Shown: positions 1-11,156, counted from the stretch's first letter. The stretch is DNA of 64,000 nt from Zizania palustris (GCA_019279435.1 JAAALK010000082.1:81998989-82062988); one strand, 5' to 3'. The notes: generated by a model not told the origin, from the letters alone. Translations and numbers: made by a program.

Positions 1-5
1 TAGAA

Positions 6-1352
6 GTGAAGACTTCGGCAAAGCCGCAAGAACCGGTCTTCGAAGTGCAGCATGATCGGAGAAGAGGGCAAAAGCACCCTCGCTCTGAAGTCTTGAATAT
101 TGCACCCCCACAGAAGTTTGCACCAAGAGCTCCACAGTCTATGGGGAACAAGGCCAGCGGCTGGAGGCCACCAGGGAAAACGGCTGGCAAGGGCCAGACC
201 TTTTTCTGCTGCATTCATGGAGAAAATCGAAGCCATGCAACTGACACTTGCAAGGCTATCCTTACCCTAAGGGGAGAGTACTTAGAGAGAACTTCGGGTC
301 GAGGCGGTACCGACCGAAGTCCGGCAGCAACGCGCCCAGAGCCGGTCCAGGCTGTGGCGCGGATAGAAAATTTTGATGCTGCAAGGCACCCTCCGGTGGC
401 CAATGTTATGCCACCTCCGAAGCAAGAGGAAGGGCAAGATAGAGGAAAAAGAGTAGTTCTCCCTATCTCCGGAGGAGGTACCCTCGGAAGCATGTCCAAG
501 AGACAGCGAAGAGACTACGTTCGGGAAGTAGGTCATATTGGGACTTCGTCATCTGCAGCTGCAATGCCGGAGTGGTCTCACGTTCCGATATCTTTCTCTG
601 CAGAGGATGCAGCTGGTATTAAGTTCCCGCACGCAGATCCATTGGTTATCACTGCTGATATTGCAGGGACTGAAGTCCGAAGGGTGTTAATTGACGGAGG
701 TAGCTCGGCAGATATCATTTTTGTTCAAGCCTTCGATCAGTTATGCATTTCCAGGAAGCATCTTCTTCCAGCGGCTCGTCCTTTGCAAGGCTTCGCAGGA
801 CCCCCGCTTGATGCACTTGGTCAGATAGGCCTGGAAGTCACCTTTGGAGAAGGTTTATTAGCCCGAACTGAAGAAGTAATTTTCGATGTGATAGATGCCC
901 CGTATGCTTATAACGTCATCTTCGGAAGGGGCATGTTGAACCAGTTCGGAGCTGTGGCGCATCACAATTACTTGTGCATGAAGATGCCCACACAAGCAGG
1001 AGTCCTTACAATTTTCGGAGATCAAGCCATTGCTCGGAGGGCGGAATATGGTCATGGTCCCCCTCTTGATCCGAGGCAAGTAAACAGTGTGCAGGATAAT
1101 GAAGAAATTTTTTCAGCCTCCTCCGAAGCTTCAAAGAAGTCCTTTCCGAGACCAAGTCCCGAAGGAGAAATTGCAACGAAGGTCATTGTTAAAGATGGTA
1201 AAGAGTACACTTTTCAATTTGGTAAAGATTTACCTCCTGAAGTTGTAACCTCCTTGGAAAGGTGGTGGAAGAAAATTTGGATGTCTTCGCTTGGTCTGAC
1301 GAAGATATCACCGGAGTCGATCGGGGTATCATTGAGCACAGTTTACTTGTAA
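6..1352 (+). pseudogene. Tat-1 gag C-terminus and aspartic protease
   Basis: Open frame of 448 codons, probably continuing from left of the window, so the first ATG need not be a real start. Around residue 70 there is a Cys/His motif of the kind found at the end of Tat Gag (CCIHGENRSHATDTC). Around residue 230 is the protease active site LIDGGSSADIIF, the Tat form of D-S/T-G. The protease would cut the Gag-Pol polyprotein in the virus-like particle. The RT frame is lost near 1200-1260: the frame that continues the protein from there is +2, and this ORF runs on only by chance to 1352. Confidence 0.85.
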
Positions 1353-4300
1353 ACCCGAAGGCCCGGCCTGTTCGACAAGGACTCCGGAAGATGTCCGCAG
1401 AGAGAGCTGCTCTAGCTAAGGACGAAGTTGAAAAACTGTTGAAGGCTGGGATTATCAGGGAAGTGGCTCACACAGAATGGTTAGCCAACCCAGTCTTCGT
1501 CAGAAAGAAGTCCTCCGGAAAGTGGCGCATGTGCATTGATTTCACATTCTTGATTAAAAAGCATGCCCAGGTGACCCCTACCCCATGCCCCGAATTGATC
1601 AACTGGTTGACTCCACTGCAGGTTCGGAGTTACTAAGCTTCCTCGACGCGTATTCTGGTTATCATCAAATATGGTTGAAGCGCGAAGATGAAATCAAGAC
1701 AAGCTTCGTAACTCCTTCGGGAGTCTTCTGCTATGTAAGAATGCCCTTCGGCCTAAGGAACGCCGGGGCTACTTTTTCAAGATTAGTTGCTAAGGCTCTA
1801 GGTCATCAACTAGGTCGCAATGTAGAGGCCTATATGGATGATATTGTAATAAAGAGTGCTTTAAAGCACCAGCATAGCCTAGACTTAGCAGAAACATTCA
1901 ATAGCCTTCGGGAATGTGGGATCCATCTTAACCCCGAAAAATGTATATTCGGAGCTAAGGCTGGAAAATTGTTAGGGTATTTAGTTTCAAGCAGGGGAAT
2001 TGAAGCTAGCCCTACTCAAATAACTGCGCTGCAGAAGATGGCTCCTCCGGAGAATTTAAAGCAAGTGCAAAAGCTGACTGGGCGTCTGGCTGCACTTAGT
2101 AGGTTTTTATCAAGGTCTGCGGAGAGGAGCTTGCCGATATTCAAAGCTTTGAAAGGGTCCGAAGATTTTGCATGGACACCGGAGTGTCAGAGAAGCTTCG
2201 AAGATATTAAAGACTATCTCAGTAATCTTGCTACACTCACGGTGCCTATTGCAGACGAAACCCTACTCCTGTATCTTGCAGCTACAGGTTCAGCTGTCAG
2301 CGCAGTCCTTGTCAGAGAAGTGGATTTCAATGGGAAGTTGGTCCAAAATCTTGTTTATTTTGTATCCGAAGCATTATCAGGAGCGAAGACAAGATACTCC
2401 GAACTAGAGAAGTTCGTTTATGCTCTGATAATGGCTTCGAGGAAGCTAAGACATTATTTTTTGGCTCATAATGTAATTGTACCAACTTCGTATCCCTTAG
2501 GAGATATGCTCCGAAGCAAAGATTCCACTGGAAGGATTGGAAAGTGGGCAGTCGAGCTAGCACCCTTCGGCATATCTTTCTTGGTAAGGACAGCTATCAA
2601 ATCCCAAGTCCTAGCAGACTTCGTAGCAGAGTGGACTCCACCTGCGAATTTAGCTCCGGAGAAGACAAGTGACGGAGTTTGGACTGTTTACTCCGATGGG
2701 GCTTTCCAAGCATCCGGAGCAGGCATTGGGGCAGTGTTGATTTCACCGTCAGGGCAAAGAGCAATGTACTCCGCAAGACTCAACTTTAAGTCTACCAATA
2801 ATATAGCGGAGTACGAAGGGATTTTATTGGGACTCCGGAAAGCACGTGCTCTAGGGGCTACAAGAATAATTATAAAGACAGATTCTCAGATAGTAGCAGG
2901 GCACGTAGACAAAAGTTTTCAAGTTCGACATCCACAGCTTGCAAAATACTTAGAAGAAATCCGCAAAATCGAAGCACACTTCAAGGGTATTTCCATTCGG
3001 AGTATAACAAGAGCGGAAAACGTGCAAGCGGACATTTTAGCGAAGGCTGCAGCCGGAGCTGTGGATGTGCCTGAAGAAGCTTTCTATGAGGAGCTCAATA
3101 TACCTTCGGTGCCACAAATTGCCTCTGCGGAGATTCTTTGCATTCCTAGTGCAGATTGGAAAAATTCGATCATGGAACTCTTGCAAGGAGGAACAAATTT
3201 GCCCGAAGAGCCTCAGTTGTCAAGATTAAAGCTCAGAGCCAGAAACTATCAGTTAATCAACGGTATATTATACAAGGCCGGAGTATGTTCCCCTCTACTC
3301 CGATGTATATCTCAAGCCGAAGGCCAAGAAATTCTTCGAGAAATTCACGAAGGCCTTTGTGGAAGACATTTAGCCCCTAGAGCTCTGGCAGGAAAAACAC
3401 TTCGCCAGGGGCTTTATTGGCCTACAATCACAGCTGATGCGGAAAGCTTGGTCCACACTTGTCAAGGATGCCAGTGGATGGGTCGACGGAGTCATCGCCC
3501 ACCAACAGATCTTCAGGTCATTGCTCCGGTATGGCCCATGGCCAGGTGGGGTATGGATTTAATTGGTCCCTTTCCGTTAGCAAAGGGAAATCTGAAGTTC
3601 GCAGTGGTAGCTATTGAATATTTTTCTAAGTGGGTGGAAGCAGAACCGTTAACAGCTATCACTTCGAACAATGTACAGAAATTCTTCTGGAAGAACATTA
3701 TTTGCCGGTTCGGAGTGCCTAGATACCTCACAGTTGATAATGGAACACAGTTCGACGCAGAACCCTTCAGGAAGTTTTGCGAAGACCTAGGCATTCAGCT
3801 ATGTTTTGCTGCAGTGAGGCATCCTCAGTCGAATGGAGCCGTAGAGCGAGCCAATGGAAATATTTTATCAGGGCTAAATCGAAGAATAGTAGGATTAGCA
3901 AAGGGACTGTGGACCAAAGAGCTTCCGAAGATTCTATGGTCCATTCGAACTACGCAAACAAGGTCCACAGGTTTTACTCCGTTCAGACTACTATTCGGAG
4001 ATGAAGCCATGACTCCAACGGAGCTCAAAGGGGGATCATTTCGCAGCACCGAACCGGACATTGAAGAAGAAAGACAAGCTTCGTTAGATTTGTCAGAAGA
4101 AACAAGACTTCGGGCTGTAGCTAATTTATCAAAGTATCATCAGCAGACGAAGACTTGGTATGACCCGAAGGTTAAGCTCAATGAGTTAAGGCCGGGTCAT
4201 CTTGTTCTACGAAGCATTATAGCACCAGGGAAGTTAGGCAATAAATGGGAAGGTCCATACCTAATTGTCCTCTCAAGGCGCCCTGGTTCATTTAAATTAG

Positions 4301-4368
4301 CTAATTTAGAAGGTGAAGAGTTAGCACATACTTGGCATGCGGAGCACCTAAAGCGATACTTCACATAA
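1253..4368 (+). pseudogene. Tat-1 pol: RT, RNase H, archaeal-type RNase H, integrase
   Basis: Reverse transcriptase, tandem RNase H domains and integrase of a Tat element. The RT N-terminus (1262-1560) reads in frame 2 and the rest (about 1558-4368, 927 aa open from 1585) in frame 1; the switch falls at a run of A at 1556-1560. RT active site YMDD near 1831-1842. The second RNase H (about 2680-3070) has VYSDGAF, an AEYEG motif and KTDSQ. Integrase shows an H-H/C-C zinc motif (HEGLCGRH, then CQGC) and D, D, E in GMDLIG, VDNGTQF and SNGAVERAN. The frame closes at HLKRYFT. It would copy and integrate the element; with two frameshifts it is probably dead. Confidence 0.92.
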
Positions 4369-5291
4369 AGGCTCCTTGTAATTCGCTTGTAATCATCTTC
4401 TAAATTAATAAAGCATATGACCCTGATAGTTGCCTTCCCCTCATAGACTTCCAGCTTCCGAGTGGACGCACTAGAACCGCGGGGTCGACCGAGAGGGAAG
4501 TGTCATTAAGCTGGGTTGTATTTTCGGACTTCGAACCCATAAAGTTTGAAGCATCCGACGTGGGGGCTGACATAATCCGGAGCCCAGGCCACCGGCTTGT
4601 AGGCATCCGTAAAAGAGCCCAAAACCACACCTTACGGAGTCCAAGCCATTGGCTGGTAGACTTCCGTAAAAAGAGCCGAAGGTGGCCAAAACCTACGGAG
4701 TCCAAGCTGCAGCTGGTAGACTTCCGTAAAAAGAGCCGAAGGTGGCCAAAATCTGCGAAGTCCAAGCCATTGGCTGGTAGACTTCTGCAAAAAGAGCCGA
4801 AGGTGGCCAAATTATACGGAGTCCAAGCCATTGGCTAGTAGACATCCGTAAAAAGAGTCCAAAGAGACCATTGCAAACTCCGAACCATTGGTTCGTCAGA
4901 GATTGCAAAGACAAGCCGAAGGTGGCTAAAGCAAAACAGCATTTGAGCCATGAGCTTCGAATGTCTGTTAACATAGTCCAAAGTGACAAATTTTTTAAGA
5001 CACTAAAGTGTCCTAAAAGTTATCTCAACTGATTTCTTTCATAAAACAAAGGTACTAAATTACCATTCTTATGACTACAAATAGTCGAAGACATTTCATA
5101 AGATTTTAAAAGATCTTTAAATAACAGAGGGGCTCCGAACCCCCAAAAAATTGTACTCCGAAGTTTTTTCTTTGCGCATAACCATCTTTGAATACATTTC
5201 GAAGTTGCTTATCCCCAAAGAGGGGCTAGTAAATATGGAGACAATTTTAAATCGGCATTCATTATTGAAATAAATGTGTTTACAGATTACA
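4369..5291 (+). other. Tat-1 spacer between pol and antisense gene
   Basis: Non-coding spacer between the convergent 3' ends of pol and the antisense gene. It holds the tandem repeat at 4578-4935 and then AT-rich sequence without a supported gene. Small ORFs here on both strands follow the repeat and are not credible. On the minus strand an AATAAT-like stretch just past the antisense stop (about 5260) could serve polyadenylation; this is weak. Confidence 0.6.
4578..4935 (+). repeat. About six tandem copies of a 57-64 bp unit
   Basis: Units begin near 4578, 4635, 4696, 4756, 4817 and 4880, each starting with a CGGAGTCCAAGCC-like phrase and passing through a CTTCCGTAAAAAGAGCC-like phrase. Inner units (4635-4816) are close copies; the first and last are more diverged. 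Tandem repeats between pol and the 3' LTR are common in Tat elements. Confidence 0.9.
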
Positions 5292-8200
5292 CTATGAAAA
5301 ATTGGTATCTATACCAAGAAGGAATCGGAGACCTCTTCGGTCCCGAGAGCTAGGGGTGGAACGACTAGTTCCAACATCGGAAGTCCTAAGAACTTTACGT
5401 TTAACTCTCTTCCTCCCCTTCGAAGCTCTAAAATCCTTCTGCTCCTGTTGAAGCTCGGCCCAAGTTCGAAGCCGTTCGGGGCTTCTTTCCCAGCTCCTAA
5501 GATCTTCAGATCTTTTATTTCGAGCTTCACCTTCGTCTTCAGACCAAATAGTGTCTTCAGAGGACGAGGTGTTTGCGTTAACTTCTTTCTCTTCCTCTTT
5601 AATATAAGACAATACGTCTTTGATTACTTCGGGCGCAATTACGCCAGAGTCATCTCGAGGAATAAGAAATCGAGGATGCTTATAACTCTTTAGAAGTTCG
5701 AAGGTGTTCCATAATGAGCGAAGTTCGTTGTTAAGCTCTAACACTTCGATGTCTTCCATAAGAGGCAAAGCCTAAAAATATGACAAACAAGATTTTCATT
5801 GACAAATGTTTACAAGCATGAGCTTTGCATAGTCAAAAAATCCTAAATAAGTCCTAAACCCGCGGGTTTGGAGGAGGCTGACTGCTCGAAGCTTGGCTCC
5901 GAACTTGATTCTGGCGTTGGCCTTCATCGATCCAAGCCTTGATCGCAGAACGACCTTCGGATCTCCATGAGGTTTGAAAGGCTCGCCAGGCTACAGTCAC
6001 GCCTTCGGAAGGATTTAAAAGCCGCTCGTCGTCGAAGGTAATGGAGCCCTCTGCGCTCGGAGTGATGGTTCGGCCCAAATCCTCGTAGTAATGAAGTAGT
6101 CCGAGGGCAGACACTTGTCCGGAGAGTTCTCCGTAACGAATGCCTGCCGTCTTCATTTGCTTCGCTGCTCCTTGGATCCTTTTTAACCGGCGCAGCAGAG
6201 TCACGTTATCATCCGAAGGAAGTGATCCAGTAGTACCGAAGTACTCTAGAACACCTAGCATCTGTTCGATGATCTCCGTAGCTACCTTCTCCGACTTAAG
6301 CTTTTCTTCAATTAGTGCATCCTTGCTTGAAGTCGTTTCTGCCAAAACTCCGGAAATTCTAGCATTCTCCGTAGTTAAAATATTCTTCTGGTTTAGGAGT
6401 TGGCTAGCTTCCTCTTGGAGCCTTACAAGTTCGGACCCAGCACTAGCATGCTCCAACCGCACCTTTTCATTTTCAGCCCGAAGCACGATTCTTTCTGCTT
6501 CGAGCTCCTTATTAGCAGCCTCCAAGCCCTGTCTGGCCCTACGCTCCGTTGAAATAATGTTATCCATTTGAAGTACTCTAGCTTCGGAGAAAGATAAGTT
6601 ACGTTTAAGAGCTTCATTTTCTTCTCGAAGCTGAGCAATTTCATTTTCGCTCGATAAAGTTGCAGCGCGGGCCAAGACCGCTTGCTGAGAAAAGAAAAAA
6701 CTAAAGTAAGAAATTATTCATGTATAATTTGCTACTGATTCGAAGATGTACTCCGAACCCAATATAATTCGCTAAAGATGTTGGTTCGAAGGTGCTCCGT
6801 ACCTGGTAGACCGCTCGTTCTAGGGCAACGTTAAGCTCCGAACTCTTCGCCCTGCTTAATTTTGCTACCAGCTCTGTCTCCCCGACTTCGCGTCTCACTC
6901 GACCTAAAGGTTTGAGCAAAGTCCGAAGCCCTTCTCTTTGCTCCAAAAAAGGAGTTAAAAGAGGGAGCAGAGCTGAAGCCTTTTGGTCATCCCTGCTTGG
7001 CGAAGCTCCGAAGCGTTCTCCTGAGGTCCTTGGAACTTCTGAAGATGGCCCCCCCTCAGTTGATTCACTTTCATCTGTTGACCCAGACGAAGTTGATCCT
7101 TGAGTAGGGAGAGGCTCTATGTGTCTTTTACCCCTTCCAGGCCCCTGTTGAGTGATCTCCGGGTGCGGCTCCGAAGTTGTCGAAGGCCTTTGAATTGTGT
7201 CTTCGTGTTGTACTTCTACAGAAGGGGGCTCTGCAAAAGCAAAAGTATTATACATTGTATAATTTTGCAGAAAATAATAAGAGAATTATGCGAAATTTAC
7301 CTTCGACATTCTGGGGGAGATCGAGCACTGGACTGCTCGGAGGATCAAAGGTGAAGTCATCATCTGAATCCACAGTTAAAACTTCAGCTGCCGGAGTATC
7401 TCCGTGAGCAGTCCTCTCATCCACAACTGAAGTTGTAACTTCAACTTCATCTTCGCCCACAGGGGCTTCAATTTGCTCTTCTTCTTGAGCATCCGGAGCT
7501 CTCACTTCTTCAATATTAGCTTGAGGCTCCGGCATACCTGCAGTATCTTCAATGTGAATATTTTGTTGAACTGCATCTTCATCAATCAATCTCACTAATA
7601 ATATACCTTCATCTTCTTTAGAACCGGAGATTGAGGTTCTTGAGCTCGAAGGCGCAGGATTCGAAGGTGCGAGATTTTTTGGCTTCCGAGCCACCTTCTT
7701 CACCGGAGTCCTTGCGGAGCTCGAAGCTCCGGCTTCAGCCATCCTTTTCTTGGGTCCTTTCTCCAAAGGCACCCAGTCCATCAGAGGGGGCGGAGTCAAC
7801 TCCAACATTCCCCATACTCTGTTAAACCTCTCCCAACTCCCGACCAATTTAACTCTCCATTCTTTTTCAGTCGGAGTTGGGGCACCCAAAATCTTCTCCG
7901 AAGCCCTTACAATTTGCTCTGAAGTAATAGGGGCTGAAGAAGCTAAAAAATAGATCAAGTTAGTCTTTCTTCGAAGTAAATATGTATAATACATGTTGGT
8001 TTCGAAGTTACTTGTAGGGCTCGAAGTCAAGTTGATCTTGCGAAGACCGCCTTCCGAGTCATCTTCGAAGACAATAGGCCAGTTGGCCATCAACGGAGAA
8101 ATTTGCAAGCCAAGAAATTCCTCGGCCAAATCCCGCATGCTTAACCTTCGGCTAATCTTCTGAAGCAGGTTAAGACGAGCTTCGAGCTGGCCTTCATTGG

Positions 8201-8957
8201 GCTGCACTAAGGCTTCTTTCCGGAATTGAATTTCTTTAAGGGGCCCGGCCAGAGGACTGCTTGTTCCAACTTCGGCATAAAACCATCTTAGAACCCAATC
8301 AGTATACCATCTGGCATTGATGGCCTTGGCAGGAAACTGAAGGGCATACTCATCTCGAAGTCTAAAGTTGATAGAGCCGAAGGATACCACCACTTTTTCA
8401 CCTCCGGAGCCTACGAAGGTCTTCGGTTGGCAAGTTGCTCTGTGTAGTGCAGCGAAGATTTCTGCCCTCCCCTCACAACCTTCGGCTCTCAGCGCCCATT
8501 CGAAGATAGCTAATCTAGCTACCGCATTCGGAGATAATTGAGGGAGGGTTACGTGGAACAGATCCAGTACCTCTGCCAGGAAGTCCACTGCAGGGAGGCC
8601 CAAGCCAGCTTCGAAGAAGGCTTCGAATACCACTACTTCTCCGGGTCTTGGCGTTGGAATCATCTCTTTGCCTGGCTTCCGAATCATAACTCCATTACTG
8701 ATTTTTCCTCCCGCTGCAATTGCCAATGACTCTCTTTTGCAGGTAGAAGACCCCAACTGAAAGGACTGATCCAAATACTTTGTCGATGGCGGGCACAGAC
8801 CTTGGTCATCGGCGATTTGGGGATTTCTCCCTCCTGCCGCCATGGATGTCCCCGCCGGCATCGAAGATCCCGCCACCAACGCTGCCGCAGCTGCTGCTGC
8901 AGCCGCCTGCTGTCGAGCCAAGGCCGACGGAGGCGCGGATCCCTTAGTCTTCACCAT
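5292..8957 (-). CDS. Antisense gene of Tat-1, four predicted exons, 1129 aa
   Basis: Four long minus-strand ORFs join in frame through GT-AG introns: exons 8957-7301, 7230-6803, 6684-5860 and 5771-5292, 1130 codons with the stop. ATG at 8957 follows a TATA box (9075-9082) by about 118 bp. The N-terminus is Ala-rich. Residues about 90-300 resemble, from memory, the plant 'putative gypsy type transposon' family (Pfam Transposase_28), with PRPGEVVVFEAFFEAGLGLP. The middle is acidic and Ser/Pro-rich; exon 3 is a long heptad-rich coiled coil (about 150 residues) and exon 4 is charged. Function is unknown. Antisense ORFs downstream of pol are established for Tat elements; the exon structure is inferred from splice signals and frame. 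No stop breaks the joined frame, unlike pol in the same element. Confidence 0.75.
5772..5859 (-). other. Predicted intron 3 of antisense gene (88 nt)
   Basis: Minus strand reads CCGCGG then GTTTAG, and ends GTCATATTTTTAG before GCTTTG. Phase 0. The donor is weak and carries a TAG at 5856-5854 that would end the protein if unspliced, so this intron is the least certain of the three. Confidence 0.55.
6685..6802 (-). other. Predicted intron 2 of antisense gene (118 nt)
   Basis: Minus strand reads TACCAG then GTACGG, and ends TTTTTCTTTTCTCAG before CAAGCGG. Phase 0. The acceptor has a good pyrimidine tract and the join continues the coiled coil. Confidence 0.75.
7231..7300 (-). other. Predicted intron 1 of antisense gene (70 nt)
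   Basis: Minus strand reads GTCGAAG then GTAAAT, and ends CTTTTGCAG before AGCCCCC. Exon 1 ends in phase 1 and exon 2 supplies the two missing bases, so the frame is kept. Confidence 0.72.
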
Positions 8958-9398
8958 TGCCGCTGCTAGATTGCTTTGAGGAAATGAAGGCTAGGGCTCA
9001 AGAACTCGAAGGGTTAAAAAGTTTTTGATTGCGAGAACGCGGTGAAAAGGTAACCAGATAACTTCTAGGCCTTCTATTTATAGCCTAGACTTCACTTTTT
9101 ACCGTTAACCCATGTCGTTTCGCATTCTCGCCGTTACTTTTCCCCGAGATTAACGCTTACTGCGGCTTCCGTTAGAAACAGAAACTTAACGGTTATTTTC
9201 TCTAAGTCTAAAAGACTTTCGAACTTCTTGAGTCGGTTCTAAGATAGTTCGAAAAGCAATTACCTTAAGACTGATTCGAAGTTCATATCTTCATGCATTT
9301 CGGAGATAAAATAAAAACCAATAACCCCTATGCTTGGTTATCTTTTCTTTCCGTATACTGCTCTCCTAACGTTACAGGTCAAACGGAGAAGCGTATTC
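8958..9398. other. Spacer: antisense gene leader/promoter and Tat-1 3' end
   Basis: No ORF worth calling. On the minus strand it carries the antisense 5' leader and TATA box; further right it is AT-rich with several TTCGAA or TTCGGAG motifs and leads into the polypurine tract. Confidence 0.6.
9075..9082 (-). promoter_or_regulatory. TATA box of the antisense gene
   Basis: TATAAATA in the context GGCTATAAATAGAAGG on the minus strand, about 118 bp before the ATG at 8957. This would leave a 5' leader of roughly 85-90 nt. It lies outside the LTR, so the antisense gene would have its own promoter. Confidence 0.65.
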
Positions 9399-9408
9399 GA
9401 GGGGCTAC
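9399..9408 (+). other. Tat-1 polypurine tract
   Basis: GAGGGGCTAC directly before the LTR start TGTTGGGGG, the usual plus-strand primer position and form in Tat elements. Confidence 0.75.
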
Positions 9409-9903
9409 TGTTGGGGGAAAATATCTCATCTTCGGGGTTATTGCCGAAGCAGCATAAAGGCAGACAGCGGGTTCGAAGGTTCCCAGAAGATCATCTTCGA
9501 AGATACCCGGAACCAAGTTCGAAGTACGAAGATAGGCTTTGGTTCGGAGTACATCTTTGAACTAAGGCTTTTCAAGATCTTTTCTGCCAGCTAAGATGGA
9601 AGACTTACCTTCTTTCTCATTAGATTAGTCTTTTACCATTTTAGCCCTATTAAGGGAACCGAATAGTTTCCACTATGTCGGTTGTAATAGAGGGGTAAAT
9701 AGGTCTTTTCTTTAATGATTGGGCCTATAAATACCCCCCATTTCACCCTGTAATAGGGACAGAATACAAGTTATTCAATACACATATTCGAACTATTCTA
9801 AGTTATTATCCTTTCGGAGGCTTAGAACAGTTTGCTTCGCAAACATTTCGTTTGTCAGTTTCTCTTCTACAGAAACCTGTTAGCGTAATCTTTTACGCCA
9901 ACA
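9409..9903 (+). repeat. Tat-1 3' LTR (495 bp)
   Basis: Starts TGTTGGGGGAAAATATC right after the polypurine tract and ends TTTTACGCCAACA, with TG...CA ends. It has a TATA box at 9726. Its termini (TGTTGGGGGA and CGCCAACA) match those of the solo LTR at 35202-35843 read on its own strand, so the two families are related. Confidence 0.88.
9726..9733 (+). promoter_or_regulatory. TATA box in Tat-1 LTR
   Basis: TATAAATA in GGGCCTATAAATACCCCCC, about 317 bp into the LTR; the likely Pol II start of the element lies some 25-30 bp downstream. Confidence 0.7.
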
Positions 9904-9950
9904 ATAGTCGTAGTAGTTGTACCCACTGCCGAAGCAATTGTACTTGGCAT
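9904..9950 (-). pseudogene. T4 gag, first ~15 codons
   Basis: An ATG at 9950 on the minus strand sits 6 nt past the primer site and opens a Thr/Ser/Ala-rich N-terminus, like the Thr/Ser-rich start of T3 gag at 12024. It is cut off by the Tat-1 LTR after about 15 codons. Confidence 0.4.
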
Positions 9951-9955
9951 AGTCG

Positions 9956-9973
9956 TCCCGAGCGGAGTCACCA
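9956..9973 (-). other. T4 primer binding site
   Basis: Minus strand TGGTGACTCCGCTCGGGA, five bases (CTTTT) after the LTR end CAACACA. TGG at the start fits pairing with a tRNA 3' CCA end. I cannot name the tRNA with confidence. Confidence 0.7.
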
Positions 9974-10267
9974 AAAAGTGTGTTGACGCGGAAATGTGCC
10001 CCTGCAATTGGGCCGATTCGATGTCCAAAAGTATCGCAATGATACCGACGCCACATTCCGACTACCCTAAATAGTGATAAGGGATTTGGAGTCACCAGGC
10101 AATTAGATAAAAAATTAATATTTTAATCCAATTGACCGAAAGTATCAATAATAATGTAAACAAAAATAAAATGATCAAAATACCTGGAATCGGCCAATTT
10201 GAAGGCCGATTCAGAATTACAGCGGAGATTGGCTCGAAGGGTCTCTAGGGCACCTTCGGCCTCAGGC

Positions 10268-11156
10268 CCGGTCAGACCGGAGGTACAACCTCGGTCAGAC
10301 CGGGGGCTGCGAAGGGGCTTCGGGCGATGTCCCAAAGGCTGATGCGAAGTGTGGCTACTGGTGGTCTGACTGGTGAAGTATCTCCGGTCGGACCGGCCGT
10401 GCTACCCCGGTCACACTAGGCGAAGGTATCTCCGAATGTTGGCCTTCGAACGTGCAAATCTCTAGCGCGTGGGACTTTAGCGATAACGGCTTCGGTGGGC
10501 TCGGACTCCGGCTTCGGCGCGTGCTGTGCGGAGGGCCCTGGTCAGACCGGCGTAATGCTGTCGGTCTAACCGGCTGTTGCCGACAACGGCGTGACGAGGT
10601 CCGGTTAGACCGGGGTCTCAACGCCGGTCGAACCGAAGTAACAGATTGGATCTGCCAGACTTCGGTAGTCCTAGCAAAGCAAAAAACAATCGCCTCCAAA
10701 ATTTGCAAGGGAGTTTCGTGAAGACAATTACCCTGCAAAACAACAAGAAAACGATGGCAATTTGGTCTCGGGACCGAATCACTGGTAAAAGCCAATAAAC
10801 TCGATAAAAAACCCGTACGGCGGTGAAAAGGAAGGTTTTCAGATCAAACCTAGAAAGAGCTCGCGGTAACGTAGCGAAGCATGGTGAATTTACTGATCAA
10901 ATTGACGAAGTTCTATTGTTAGGGTAAAAGTAATGCATGGGCGAAGAAGTTCTATAATGCCCCTTGGTATTTATAGGGGGTGGGATGGTTTATCTGGCGC
11001 CCAAGATGAATAATTTTCGGCAAAAAATCGTTAGGATATTATTAGGGGATCAAAACAGTCGAAAACTGCTATTTTATCCCTAATCCCGAATGATGGCCGG
11101 TCTGACCAAGCCTACTTGGCCGGTTGGACCAGCCTACTATGGCCGGTCAGACCGGC
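10268..11156. repeat. Dispersed palindromes, CCGGTCnGACCGG type, about 12 copies
   Basis: Exact or near copies near 10268, 10291, 10354, 10383, 10408, 10530, 10560, 10601, 10623, 11097, 11119 and 11143. The ideal unit is a 6-bp inverted repeat around one base. Spacing is irregular, so this is not an ordinary tandem array. Confidence 0.8.
10968..10975 (-). promoter_or_regulatory. TATA box in T4 LTR
   Basis: Minus strand CCCCCTATAAATACC, about 303 bp after the LTR start. Confidence 0.65.

Larger units (their letters stand above)
1..9903 (+). mobile_element. Tat-lineage Ty3/gypsy retrotransposon (Tat-1), 5' part outside window
   Basis: Visible order on the + strand: end of gag with protease, RT, RNase H, a second archaeal-type RNase H, integrase, a tandem repeat, a long antisense gene, polypurine tract and 3' LTR. 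The second RNase H after RT/RNase H and the antisense gene downstream of pol are known marks of the Tat lineage (Grande-like). The 5' LTR, primer site and most of gag lie left of the window. The base after the LTR is T4 sequence, so Tat-1 inserted into T4; the right copy of the target duplication would be ATAGT at 9904-9908. Two frameshifts in pol make this copy non-functional as read. Confidence 0.9.

Noticed and set aside
4500..4838. 112-aa + and 143-aa - ORFs over the tandem repeat
   Set aside because: The open frames come from the roughly 60-bp period being near a multiple of three; no protein-like composition.
6140..6571. 143-aa + strand ORF
   Set aside because: Exact shadow of the coiled-coil exon of the antisense gene.
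10355..10795. 146-aa minus-strand ORF in the T4 LTR
   Set aside because: Composed of the repeated palindrome; upstream of gag and inside the LTR.
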